From: an uncultured Pseudomonadota bacterium
Lineage (GTDB): Bacteria > Pseudomonadota > Gammaproteobacteria > Burkholderiales > Burkholderiaceae_C
NCBI GenBank assembly: GCA_945952465.1
Contig: CAMFIB010000001.1
Span: 1,116,001 to 1,180,000, forward strand
DNA: 64,000 nucleotides
Direction of reading: 5' to 3'
The translations under genes were made by a program, and so were the position numbers. Under the pieces are notes generated by a model. It was not told the DNA's origin, made no database searches, and was given only the letters and a program-made list of their open reading frames with translations. Shown here piece after piece: positions 8,561-16,336 of this stretch (position 1 is its first letter; every line of letters starts with the position of its first letter).

Positions 8561-8642
8561 GTGTTTCTCCCCGGCGTTGTGTGCGGCGACTATACGGCCG
8601 CCACCGCAGCGGCGGCGCCGCCGGGGCAATATCGGGAAAAAT

Positions 8643-8903
8643 TCAGAGCGGCGGGGGTTCGCGCGACAGCAGGTGGGCGGCGATGCGGTCGTCCACCGCG
8701 CGGTCGATGATCACCTGGCGGTCTGTATGGCCGCGGTTGGCGCGCACCAGCGCGACCAGTTCCTGGACGTTCTCGTGCGTGCAATGGTCGCGCAGCCAAC
8801 GGTAGCGGGCGGCGTCACACGCCTCGTGGGCGTTGTCGTCGTCCAGCCGGCGGAGGGAGTCGGCCGGCGGTCGGCCCAGGATGGGGGCCGGATCGATGTG
8901 CAT
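8643..8903 (-). CDS. Small protein of unknown function
   Basis: 86 residues, not recognised. Soluble and mixed-charge, with CDAARYRWLRDHCTHENVQELVALVRANRGHTD and a C-terminal AAHLLSREPPPL. RYRWLR followed by a short helix recurs in phage-like and conserved hypothetical proteins, but I cannot place it. It lies between a dehydrogenase lipoprotein and an alcohol dehydrogenase in the same orientation, with gaps of about 80-105 bp on each side. Coding potential is supported by consistent third-position GC. Confidence 0.5.
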   Translation of the reverse strand: MHIDPAPILGRPPADSLRRLDDDNAHEACDAARYRWLRDHCTHENVQELVALVRANRGHTDRQVIIDRAVDDRIAAHLLSREPPPL

Positions 8904-9008
8904 GGAAGCCTTTCGTCAGGCGTCCACTATGCGCTCATTTGTCCACACTGGCCGGTCTTTCGAATACCCGGCCAGTCTCGAAGGGTATGGCGGGCCGTGC
9001 CGCCGCGG

Positions 9009-10145
9009 TTACATCGAGCTTGCCAGAAGTTGCTCGTAGTCGTCGGCGCTGGCGATGCGGGGGTTGGTCTTGTGGCAGTGGTCGGCCAGCGCGCCGGTGA
9101 CCACGCGGCCGTGCCAGCCGGCCAACACCCCCATCTCGGCCAGGCCTTTCGGCAGGCCGAGCCGGGCGTTCATGTCGCGGATGGCCTCCGGGATGTCGCC
9201 GGCCGAGGCCAGCCCCATGGCGTGGGCCATGCGGCCCAGCCGGTCTTCCCGGCGCACCGATTCGGCCTGCGCGTTGAAGGCCACCACCGCCGGCAGGAAC
9301 ATCGCGTTCAGCGTGCCGTGGTGCAAACGGGGGTCCACGCCGCCCAGGCTGTGGCTCAGCGAATGCACGGCGCCCAGGCCTTTCTGGAAGGCCATCGCGC
9401 CCTGCATCGACGCGCTCATCAAATTGAAGCGCGCCTCGCGGTCGCTGCCGTCGCGGGTCGCGCGTTCGATGTGTGCCCAGGCGCGGCGCAGGCCGTCGAG
9501 CGCGATGCCGTCGGCCGGCGGGTTGAAGGCCGGCGCCATGAAGGTTTCCATGCAGTGCGCGACCGCGTCCATGCCGGTGGCGGCGGTGAGCTTGGGCGGC
9601 AGGCCCAGCGTCAGTTCGGGGTCGCAAATCGCGGCCTTGGGCAGCAGGTTCCACGAGTGGAAGCCGAGCTTGCGGTGGTCGTTGACGATGATGATGGCGC
9701 CGCGCGCCACCTCGCTGCCGGTGCCGCTGGTGGTGGGCACCGCGATCAGCGGCGCGGCGCGCTCGGTGATGCGCGGGGAGCCGCCTTCGATGGTGGCGTA
9801 GTGTGTCAGCGGGCCGTCGTGCGTGGCGGCGATGGCCACGCCCTTGGCGCAGTCGATCGCCGAGCCGCCGCCCACCGCGATGAGGCCGTCGCAGCCGTGT
9901 TGCTTGTAGAGATCGGCCGCCGCGCGCACGGCGGCTTCCGTGGGGTTGCTCGGCGTCTGGTCGAACACGGTCACGGCCAGGCCAGGCAGGGCGTCGAGCG
10001 CCTTCTGCAGAATGCCGGCCGCTTTCACGCCGGGGTCGGTGACGATCATCGGTTTCGTGATGCCGACCCGTTCGCATTCGCCCTTCAACAGCGCGATCGC
10101 GCCGTGGTCGAACTGGATGTGGGTGAGGTAGTAGATGAAGGCCAT
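9009..10145 (-). CDS. Iron-containing alcohol dehydrogenase
   Basis: 378 residues, the normal length of group III dehydrogenases. GGGSAIDCAKG (about residue 93) binds NAD(P). TTSGTGSEV is the family signature. Metal ligands are visible in DAVAHCMETF (Asp and His) and SHSLGGVDPRLHHGTLNAMFLP (His and His). The reaction is reversible oxidation of a primary or hydroxy alcohol to its aldehyde or semialdehyde in the cytoplasm. It is divergent from the exported hydratase-like gene, whose start is 48 bp away. The substrate is not inferable from sequence. Confidence 0.87.
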   Translation of the reverse strand: MAFIYYLTHIQFDHGAIALLKGECERVGITKPMIVTDPGVKAAGILQKALDALPGLAVTVFDQTPSNPTEAAVRAAADLYKQHGCDGLIAVGGGSAIDCAKGVAIAATHDGPLTHYATIEGGSPRITERAAPLIAVPTTSGTGSEVARGAIIIVNDHRKLGFHSWNLLPKAAICDPELTLGLPPKLTAATGMDAVAHCMETFMAPAFNPPADGIALDGLRRAWAHIERATRDGSDREARFNLMSASMQGAMAFQKGLGAVHSLSHSLGGVDPRLHHGTLNAMFLPAVVAFNAQAESVRREDRLGRMAHAMGLASAGDIPEAIRDMNARLGLPKGLAEMGVLAGWHGRVVTGALADHCHKTNPRIASADDYEQLLASSM

Positions 10146-10193
10146 GGCAGTGGTTTACGATGCTCCGGACCACTGTAGCGCGAGGAGGCACCC

Positions 10194-11057
10194 ATGAAAA
10201 ACACGCAAACCCTCGTCGGCGTCGCGTTGGCGATAGCCGCCTCGCTGGCCGGTGCCGAGTGCCTGAGCGACGCGCAGGTGGCCGACCTGGTGGCGGCCTG
10301 GAAAGCCCGCACACCCGCCGCCAACCCAGAGGGGCAGCGCGAGGCCGACGCCGCCTGCAGCCGAGCCAAGTTCACCGCCGCGCTGGGCCACGGCCGCGTC
10401 ATTGGCTACAAGGCCGGCCTCACCAACCCGGCGGTGCAGAAACGCTTCAACGCCAGCGGCCCGGTCTGGGGGACGCTGTTCGAGGGCATGGTGCTGAAAG
10501 ACGGCGCCACCGTGGAGGCCGCGTTCGGCGCCCGGCCGCTGTTCGAAGCCGACCTGCTGGTGCGGGTGAGGAGCGAGGCCATCAACGAAGCCCGCACACC
10601 CATGGAGGTGCTGCTGCTGGTCGACCAGGTCATTCCTTTCATCGAGCTGCCCGACCTGGTGGTGCAGGCGCCGGCCAGGCTCGACGGCCCCGCGATTTCC
10701 GCCATCAACGTCGGCGCGCGGCTCGGCGTGGCCGGCCAGCCCATCCCGGTGCCCGCCACCCGCGGCGAGCTGTACGCGCTGCTCGACGGCCTGCAGAACA
10801 TGACCATCACGCTGGCCGACGCCGGCAGCGGCACCACGCTGGGCCAGGGCAGGGGCAGCGACGTTCTCGGCCATCCGCTGAACGCGGTGGTCTATCTCGC
10901 GCAGGCGCTGAAGCAGGAGGGCCTGAAGATGCGCGCCGGCGATCTCATCAGCCTCGGTTCTTTCTCTCCGCTGCTGCCACCCAAGGCCGGGCAGAAGGTC
11001 AGCGTGACCTACACCGGCCTGCCCGGCGCGCAGCCGGTGTCGGTGTCGTTCCGCTGA
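10194..11057 (+). CDS. Exported 2-keto-4-pentenoate hydratase/FAH-like protein
   Basis: 287 residues with a clear Sec signal peptide (TLVGVALAIAASLAGAEC). The rest resembles the MhpD/2-oxopent-4-enoate hydratase fold: IGYKAGLTNPAVQKRF, GPVWGTLFEGM, PLFEADLLVRV and FIELPDLVV. Cytoplasmic relatives hydrate 2-hydroxypentadienoate in aromatic catabolism. A signal peptide on this fold is unusual and argues against simple participation in a cytosolic meta-cleavage pathway. The stop overlaps the next ATG by one base (TGATG), so it is coupled to the downstream esterase. The start is preceded by GCGAGGAGGC, a good ribosome binding site. Confidence 0.75.
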   Translation: MKNTQTLVGVALAIAASLAGAECLSDAQVADLVAAWKARTPAANPEGQREADAACSRAKFTAALGHGRVIGYKAGLTNPAVQKRFNASGPVWGTLFEGMVLKDGATVEAAFGARPLFEADLLVRVRSEAINEARTPMEVLLLVDQVIPFIELPDLVVQAPARLDGPAISAINVGARLGVAGQPIPVPATRGELYALLDGLQNMTITLADAGSGTTLGQGRGSDVLGHPLNAVVYLAQALKQEGLKMRAGDLISLGSFSPLLPPKAGQKVSVTYTGLPGAQPVSVSFR

Positions 11058-12010
11058 TGGCGGCGGCCGACCCCCGGGCGCGGTTGACGCCCGCCATGCG
11101 CGACGTGCTGGCGCGCATGGCGCGGGCCAACCGGCCGTCGCTCGAGACGCTGTCCGCCACCGCGGCCCGCGCCGCCTATGCGGCCGGCGCCGGGGTGCTG
11201 GAGGTGCCGGCCCCGCCCATGGCCCGGGTGGAAGACTCGTTCGTGCCAGCCGCCGACGGCCACCGCATTCCGGTGCGCCTGGTCGCGCCCTCGCACGAGA
11301 GGCTGCCGCTGCTGGTCTACTTTCATGGCGGCGGCTTCACCGTCGGCAGCATTGCCACCCACGACACGCTGTGCCGGGTGCTGGCGGCCGAGGCCGGCTG
11401 CGCGGTGCTCTCGGTGGACTACCGGCTGGCGCCAGAGCATCCGTTCCCGATTGCGGTATCGGATTGCTGGGAAGTCAGCGCCAGTATTGAAAAGTTTGCT
11501 ATTGATTCAGGAGTAGATGCGTCGCGTGTCGCGGTCGGTGGCGACAGCGCCGGCGGCACGCTGGCGGCGGTGTGCGCCATCCTCGCGCGCGACGCCGGCC
11601 TGAAGCTGGCGCTGCAACTGCTCATCTACCCCGGCACCACCGCGCGGCAGCACACGCCGTCGCACGCCACTTTCGCCAACGGCTTCGTGCTGACGAAGGC
11701 GCACATCGACTGGTTCTTCGGCCAATACATTGCCGACAGCCAGCGTGACGACTGGCGCTTCGCGCCGCTGAACGCGCCCGACCTGGAGGGCGTGGCGCCG
11801 GCCTGGATCGGGCTGGCGGAGTGCGACCCGCTGGTGGACGAAGGGGTGTTGTACGGCGACGCCTTGCGCGCGGCCGGCGTGCCGGTGGACCTGGAGATCT
11901 ACCGCGGTGTCACGCACGAATTCGTCAAGATGGGCCGGGCGATCCCGGAGGCGCGCCAGGCCCATGCCGACATGGGCGCGGCCTTGCGCCGCGCCTTCTC
12001 CGCAGGCTGA
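11057..12010 (+). CDS. HSL-family alpha/beta hydrolase (esterase/lipase)
   Basis: 317 residues. YFHGGGFTVGS (about 89) is the oxyanion-hole motif of hormone-sensitive-lipase-type esterases. GGDSAGG carries the nucleophile Ser164; AECDPLVDEG and GVTHEF supply the acid and His. It is predicted to hydrolyse carboxylic esters in the cytoplasm. Residues 139-154 (EVSASIEKFAIDSG) are encoded by a copy of the dispersed AT-rich repeat and differ in base use from the rest of the gene; relatives have an ordinary helix there. It is translationally coupled to the exported hydratase-like gene and convergent with ahpD. Confidence 0.86.
   Translation: MAAADPRARLTPAMRDVLARMARANRPSLETLSATAARAAYAAGAGVLEVPAPPMARVEDSFVPAADGHRIPVRLVAPSHERLPLLVYFHGGGFTVGSIATHDTLCRVLAAEAGCAVLSVDYRLAPEHPFPIAVSDCWEVSASIEKFAIDSGVDASRVAVGGDSAGGTLAAVCAILARDAGLKLALQLLIYPGTTARQHTPSHATFANGFVLTKAHIDWFFGQYIADSQRDDWRFAPLNAPDLEGVAPAWIGLAECDPLVDEGVLYGDALRAAGVPVDLEIYRGVTHEFVKMGRAIPEARQAHADMGAALRRAFSAG
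11471..11517 (+). repeat. Dispersed AT-rich repeat, copy B (inside the esterase gene)
   Basis: GAAGTCAGCGCCAGTATTGA then AAAGTTTGCTATTGATTCAG and GAGTAG. The core AAGTCAGCGCCA is at 11472-11483. It is read in frame as EVSASIEKFAIDSG within the hydrolase, with no stop codon. The right half (TTGCTAT, TTCAGGAG) is shared with the copy at 34871. Confidence 0.65.
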
Positions 12011-12012
12011 AA

Positions 12013-12528
12013 TCAGCCGGCGGCGTCGAGCACCTGCGCCGCCGCGTTGACCACGGCCGCGATGCGGCCGATGTCGCGCAGCTGCTGGGTGCTCAGTCCC
12101 TCGGCCTTCAGCAGGTCGTGGTGGCTCTTCACGCAGAAGTGGCACTTGCCCACGATGCTGGCGGCCAGGGCATAGCTCTCGAACTTGGCCTTGCTCACGC
12201 CGCCGTGGCTGGCGTAGGCGTTCATCCGCAGCTCGGGCCGCACCGTCTTCAAATCGGCGTCGTCCGCCATCTCGACGAACGGGTACCAGACGTTGTTCAT
12301 GCCCATCAGCGCGGCGGCCGTCAGCGCGGCGTTGCGCTCGGCCTCCGGCGCCGCGTCGCGGAACACGGCCACCAGCGGCTGCGAGCGCGCCGCGAAGGCC
12401 GCCGCCAGCGCGACGCCCAGCGCGTCTTCCGGCGCCAGCGACGAGCGGGCGATGGTGCTGTCGAGGTTGAGGCGGATGTCCTTGGCGAAGTCCGGAATGC
12501 GGTCCTTCAGCGCCTGCAGGAACTCCAT
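12013..12528 (-). CDS. ahpD: Alkyl hydroperoxidase AhpD-family protein
   Basis: 171 residues. KCHFCVKSHH (Cys129, Cys132, His136/137) is the CxxC...H active site of the AhpD/carboxymuconolactone-decarboxylase fold. AhpD reduces AhpC, usually with electrons from a lipoylated dehydrogenase, and has weak peroxidase activity of its own. The helical order matches E. coli-size AhpD relatives. It lies ten bases downstream of the peroxiredoxin gene on the same strand, so the two form an ahpC-ahpD operon. No ahpF is present, which fits a lipoamide- or AhpD-recycled system. Confidence 0.9.
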   Translation of the reverse strand: MEFLQALKDRIPDFAKDIRLNLDSTIARSSLAPEDALGVALAAAFAARSQPLVAVFRDAAPEAERNAALTAAALMGMNNVWYPFVEMADDADLKTVRPELRMNAYASHGGVSKAKFESYALAASIVGKCHFCVKSHHDLLKAEGLSTQQLRDIGRIAAVVNAAAQVLDAAG

Positions 12529-12538
12529 GGCCCGTGCC

Positions 12539-13087
12539 TCAGAGCGTGGCGCCGCCGGCCGGGCGGTTGCACGGGCACAGCTCGTCGGTCTGCAGACCGT
12601 CGAGGAGGCGCAGCACTTCTTCCGGGTTGCGGCCGACGTTCAGGTTGTTCACGCTGACGTGCTGGATGGTGTTGTCGGGGTCGACGATGAAGGTCGCGCG
12701 CAGGGCCACGCCTTCTGACTTGTCGCGCACGCCCAGCATGTCGACCAGCGAGCCCTTGGCGTCGCCGAAGCTGTAGTGGCCCAGCTTGTTCAGGTCCTTA
12801 TGGTCACGGCGCCAGCCGAGCTTGCTGAATTCGTTGTCGGTGCTGCCACCCAGCAGGATCGCGTCGCGGTCGGCGAAATCGCGGGCCAGCTTGTCGAAAC
12901 CGGTGATTTCGGTCGGGCAGACGAAGGTGAAGTCCTTCGGCCAGAAGTAGATGACCTTCCACTTGCCCGGGAAGCTCTTCTCGGTGATTTCCTCGAACGC
13001 CGACTGGCCGTTTTCTTCGTGGTGGTTGAAGCCGGGCTTGACGCCGGTGACGGAGAACGCGTCGAGTTTGTCGCCGATGGTTTTCAT
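12539..13087 (-). CDS. ahpC: AhpC/Prx1-type 2-Cys peroxiredoxin
   Basis: 182 residues. The peroxidatic Cys57 sits in KDFTFVCPTEI, the typical PxxxTxxC context of Prx1/AhpC. The resolving cysteines are in the C-terminal DELCPCNRP. The enzyme reduces hydrogen peroxide and organic hydroperoxides in the cytoplasm. The start at 13087 has AGGAACC upstream on the minus strand. A candidate OxyR site lies about 70-110 bp upstream. The pairing with AhpD downstream suggests that AhpD recycles it. Confidence 0.92.
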   Translation of the reverse strand: MKTIGDKLDAFSVTGVKPGFNHHEENGQSAFEEITEKSFPGKWKVIYFWPKDFTFVCPTEITGFDKLARDFADRDAILLGGSTDNEFSKLGWRRDHKDLNKLGHYSFGDAKGSLVDMLGVRDKSEGVALRATFIVDPDNTIQHVSVNNLNVGRNPEEVLRLLDGLQTDELCPCNRPAGGATL

Positions 13088-13158
13088 GGAAAGGGTTCCT
13101 CTGGAAGGTTGGGGTAAACCCACAGTATCGATGCTGCGGCGCAGCACCCCGGCCCGGA

Positions 13159-13198
13159 CCGATAGAAATTTCCAAAAACACCGATAGGGCGCTTATCG
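13159..13198. promoter_or_regulatory. Candidate OxyR site between ahpC and the thioesterase fusion gene
   Basis: ATAG at 13162-13165 and again at 13184-13187 are separated by exactly 22 bp, the spacing of the two ATAG elements in the OxyR pattern ATAG-N7-CTAT-N7-ATAG-N7-CTAT. The CTAT partners are degenerate (caaa, atcg). The second half also forms CGATA...TATCG. Position upstream of a peroxiredoxin supports the idea; the sequence match is only partial. Confidence 0.4.
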
Positions 13199-13241
13199 CG
13201 CGTGCCGGCGCTGCCACGATTCGTGGTGACAATCGGGCGCC

Positions 13242-14108
13242 ATGGACAAGTCTGTTTTCCGCGCCTTCCACCGCCTGCGGGTGCGCTGGGCCGAGGTCGA
13301 CATGCAGAAGATCGTGTTCAACGGCCACTATCTGATGTACTTCGACACCGCCGTGGGCGACTACTGGCGCGCGCTGGCGCTGCCCTACGAGGCCACGATG
13401 CAGGGCCTGGGCGGCGACCTGTACGTGAAGAAGTCCGGGCTGGAGTACCAGGCGTCGGCCCGGTACGACGACCGGCTGGACGTCGGCATGCGCTGCGCCC
13501 GCATCGGCACGTCGTCCATGCTGTTCGAAGGCGGCGTGTTCCGTGGCCATGAGCTGCTGGTCAAGGGCGAACTGCTGTACGTCTACGCCAACCCGGCCAC
13601 CCAGCGCGCCCAGCCGGTGCCCGACGACTTGCGCGCGGCGCTGTCCGCGTTCGAGGCCGGCGAGGCCATGGCGCAGATCGACACCGGCGACTGGGCCACG
13701 CTGAAAGACGCCGCCGGCCCGCTGCGCCGCGCCGTGTTCATCGACGAGCAGGGCGTGCCCGAGGCGATGGAATGGGACGACGACGACGTCCGTGCGCTGC
13801 ACGCCGTCTGCCGCAACCGGCTCGGCCTGGCGCTGGCCACCGGCCGGCTGCTGCCGGCCGGCGCCGGCGGCGTCTCGCGCCTGGGCCGCATGGCCGTGCG
13901 CCGCGACATCCGCGGCAGCGGCCACGGCGAGCAGGTGCTGGGCGCGCTGGTCGGCGCGGCCCGGCAGCGCGGCGACCTGGCCATCGAGATCCATGCCCAG
14001 CGCTCCGCCGAGGCGTTCTACAGCCGCGCCGGCTTCGTGGCGGAAGGCCCCACGTTCGACGAAGCCGGCATGCCGCACGTCGCCATGCGGTTGTCGCTGG
14101 CAGGCTGA
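13242..14108 (+). CDS. YbgC-like acyl-CoA thioesterase fused to a GNAT acetyltransferase
   Basis: 288 residues in two domains. Residues ~5-140 are a hot-dog thioesterase: RVRWAEVDMQKIVFNGHYL carries the catalytic Asp of YbgC/FadM enzymes. Residues ~148-288 are a GNAT domain: AVFIDEQGVPEAMEWDDDD, as in YjcF/ElaA-type proteins, and the acetyl-CoA loop RRDIRGSGHGEQVL, then FYSRAGFVAEG. The two activities share CoA thioesters as substrates. There is no stop or frameshift between domains, so the fusion is real in this sequence. The next gene starts five bases after its stop. Confidence 0.85.
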   Translation: MDKSVFRAFHRLRVRWAEVDMQKIVFNGHYLMYFDTAVGDYWRALALPYEATMQGLGGDLYVKKSGLEYQASARYDDRLDVGMRCARIGTSSMLFEGGVFRGHELLVKGELLYVYANPATQRAQPVPDDLRAALSAFEAGEAMAQIDTGDWATLKDAAGPLRRAVFIDEQGVPEAMEWDDDDVRALHAVCRNRLGLALATGRLLPAGAGGVSRLGRMAVRRDIRGSGHGEQVLGALVGAARQRGDLAIEIHAQRSAEAFYSRAGFVAEGPTFDEAGMPHVAMRLSLAG

Positions 14109-14113
14109 AAGCC

Positions 14114-16336
14114 GTGGGCCGCCGAAAACCGCGCCACGCCGCGCCAAGCGCCTCGGCACCCGGCCACCCGACTGGTGCGGCCGGTGCGGCTGCCGCCCCA
14201 TTCGGGTGGGTGGTGTTTGCGCTGGCTCTGACGGTGCTGGCGGCGGCCGCCCTCGGCGTTCCGCACGAGGAAATGCTGCAGGACACGCTGAAGTCCATGC
14301 TGGTCGCGCACGGCGCGGTGCTGGCCACCTTTCTGTATTGCTGGCAGCAGCGCGAGCGGATGGCCCCGCTGCAGGTGCACGGCCTGCTGCTGTTCCCGCT
14401 GCTGCTGATGGCCTATGCGCTGGGCAGCATGGCCTGGTCGCACACATTCCTGGGCGGCGTCGAGGCGGTGCGCTGGTTCGTCTTCGCGCTGCTGCTGGCA
14501 GTGGGCCTGCAGACCTTCGAGCGAGACCTGGTGCCCAAGCTGGCCTTCGGCATCCAGGCCGGGGCGGTCATGGCCAGCCTGTGGGGCATGGCGCAGTTCT
14601 GGTTCGACCTGGGGCTTTTTCCGCAGGGGCCGCAGCCCGCGTCCACCTTCGTGAACCGCAACTTCGCGGCCGAATTCATCGTCACCGCGCTGCCGTGCTC
14701 GGCGTTCCTGCTGGCACGGGCGCGGCGCCTGCCGGTGGCGCTGGGCCATGCGCTGGCGCTGGCCTTCTGCGTCATCTTCGTGCTGTCCAGCGGCACCCGT
14801 TCCGCGCTGGTGGCCATGCTGGTGCTGGGCCTCCTGCTGCCCGTGGCGGGCTGGCGGTTTCGGGACCAATGGGCCCTGCGCGACTGGAGCCGCGACCAGC
14901 GCTGGGCGGTCGGCGGCCTGCTGGTGGCGGTGCTGCTGGTGCTGGGCAGCGTGGGCAGCGGCAACAAGGAAGTGATCAGCGAGCACGAGGCCAACGGCCG
15001 CGGCCTGACGCCCCTGACGCGCGGCATGACGCGGCTGTCCTCGGTGGCGCAGCGCGACGAATACACCAACCGCTCGTTTTCCATCCGCTTCAAGATGTGG
15101 AAGGCCACCGGCCGGCTGATCGCGGCCCATCCGCTGGCGGGTGTGGGCGCCGGGGCCTGGGAAGTCGAGGTGCCGCTGTACCAGGGGGACGACACCCAGC
15201 TCGAAACCGACTACTACGCGCACAACGAAATCCTGCAGCTCATCGCCGAGTACGGCCTGGTCGGGTGGGTCGCGCTGCTGGGCCTGCTGGCCACGCTGGC
15301 CCGGGTGTCCTGGCGCACGCTGCGCGATCGCTCCGAGGCCGCTGAACGCGAGGGGCCGGTGCGCTGCCTTGCGCTGTTGGGCCTGGTGGCCTTGCTGCTG
15401 GTCAGCAACGCCGGGTTTCCGTGGCGGCTGGCCGGCACCGGCGCCTTGTTCGCGCTCTACCTCGCGGTGCTGGCCGCGTCGGATCTGCGCCTGCCGCCCA
15501 TGCGGTGGAGCGGCGCCCGCAATTGGGCCTGGCGGCCGGGCTGGTCGGTGGGTGGCATGGCCGCCTGTACCGCGCTGCTGGCGCTGACGGCCTATGTGAG
15601 CCAGCAGGCCGCGGTGGCCGAGCGCTCGCTGGTGCGCGCCGTCAAGCTCGCCCTGACCATCTCGCAGTCCGACAAGCCCGACGACCCGCGGTGGGCGCCG
15701 GTGAAGGTGGAAATCGTGCAGTTGCTGGAGCGCGGCGTCGCCATCAACCGCCACTACCGGAAGATCACGCCGATGGCCGGCGACGAACTCGCGCATTGGG
15801 GCGACTGGCGCCATGCGGTCTGGGTCTACGAGTCGGTGGCGGCGTCGCGTCCCCATGTGCTGGCGCTGACGCTCAACCTCGCGCGCGGCTATGCGCAACT
15901 GGGCGACATGGCGCGTGCCGGCTACTGGCTGGCGCGCAGCCGCCAGTTGCAACCGGGCTCGCCGGCCCTGGCCTCGGTGGAAGTCGTGCTGCTGGACAAG
16001 CAGGGGCTCTACGCCGAAGCGGCCGCCAAGGCGCGCGCCTTCTTCGCCAGCGGCGTGCGGGACCCCGACCTGGTGAATGCCGCCTATGCCATGGCTGCCC
16101 GCGCCAAAGACTGGCCGCTGGCGATCGAGGCGATGCAGGAGCGGCTCCGGCTGCCGGGCGACGACCCCCGGCGGGCCGCCGAAAGTTGGCTGCGCATCGG
16201 CCGCATCGAGGGGGTCGAGCGGCACGACGACGAGCGGGCGATGGCGGCCTTTCGCAACGCCGTGGCCGCCGCGCCGGATGGCGAGCAGGCCATCGTCCGC
16301 GGGCTCGTACCCCAGCCCTACCAGGGTAGGCTGTAG
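14114..16336 (+). CDS. Wzy_C/O-antigen-ligase-like membrane glycotransferase with TPR tail
   Basis: 740 residues. The first ~480 hold about ten to twelve membrane helices. STFVNRNFAAEF is the conserved Asn/Phe segment of this superfamily. The periplasmic loop ends AHPLAGVGAGAWEVE and YYAHNEILQLIAEYGLVGW, the His-containing Wzy_C motif of O-antigen ligases, Wzy polymerases and O-oligosaccharyltransferases (PglL/TfpO). Residues ~560-740 are TPR-like helices (HWGDWRHAVWVYESVAA, ARGYAQLGDMARAGYWLAR). The lone location suggests protein (pilin) O-glycosylation or a lipid-linked glycan transfer; which one is not decidable here. GTG at 14114 follows the previous gene. The 3' end overlaps the convergent NRDE gene by 19 bp. 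Confidence 0.78.
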   Translation: MGRRKPRHAAPSASAPGHPTGAAGAAAAPFGWVVFALALTVLAAAALGVPHEEMLQDTLKSMLVAHGAVLATFLYCWQQRERMAPLQVHGLLLFPLLLMAYALGSMAWSHTFLGGVEAVRWFVFALLLAVGLQTFERDLVPKLAFGIQAGAVMASLWGMAQFWFDLGLFPQGPQPASTFVNRNFAAEFIVTALPCSAFLLARARRLPVALGHALALAFCVIFVLSSGTRSALVAMLVLGLLLPVAGWRFRDQWALRDWSRDQRWAVGGLLVAVLLVLGSVGSGNKEVISEHEANGRGLTPLTRGMTRLSSVAQRDEYTNRSFSIRFKMWKATGRLIAAHPLAGVGAGAWEVEVPLYQGDDTQLETDYYAHNEILQLIAEYGLVGWVALLGLLATLARVSWRTLRDRSEAAEREGPVRCLALLGLVALLLVSNAGFPWRLAGTGALFALYLAVLAASDLRLPPMRWSGARNWAWRPGWSVGGMAACTALLALTAYVSQQAAVAERSLVRAVKLALTISQSDKPDDPRWAPVKVEIVQLLERGVAINRHYRKITPMAGDELAHWGDWRHAVWVYESVAASRPHVLALTLNLARGYAQLGDMARAGYWLARSRQLQPGSPALASVEVVLLDKQGLYAEAAAKARAFFASGVRDPDLVNAAYAMAARAKDWPLAIEAMQERLRLPGDDPRRAAESWLRIGRIEGVERHDDERAMAAFRNAVAAAPDGEQAIVRGLVPQPYQGRL

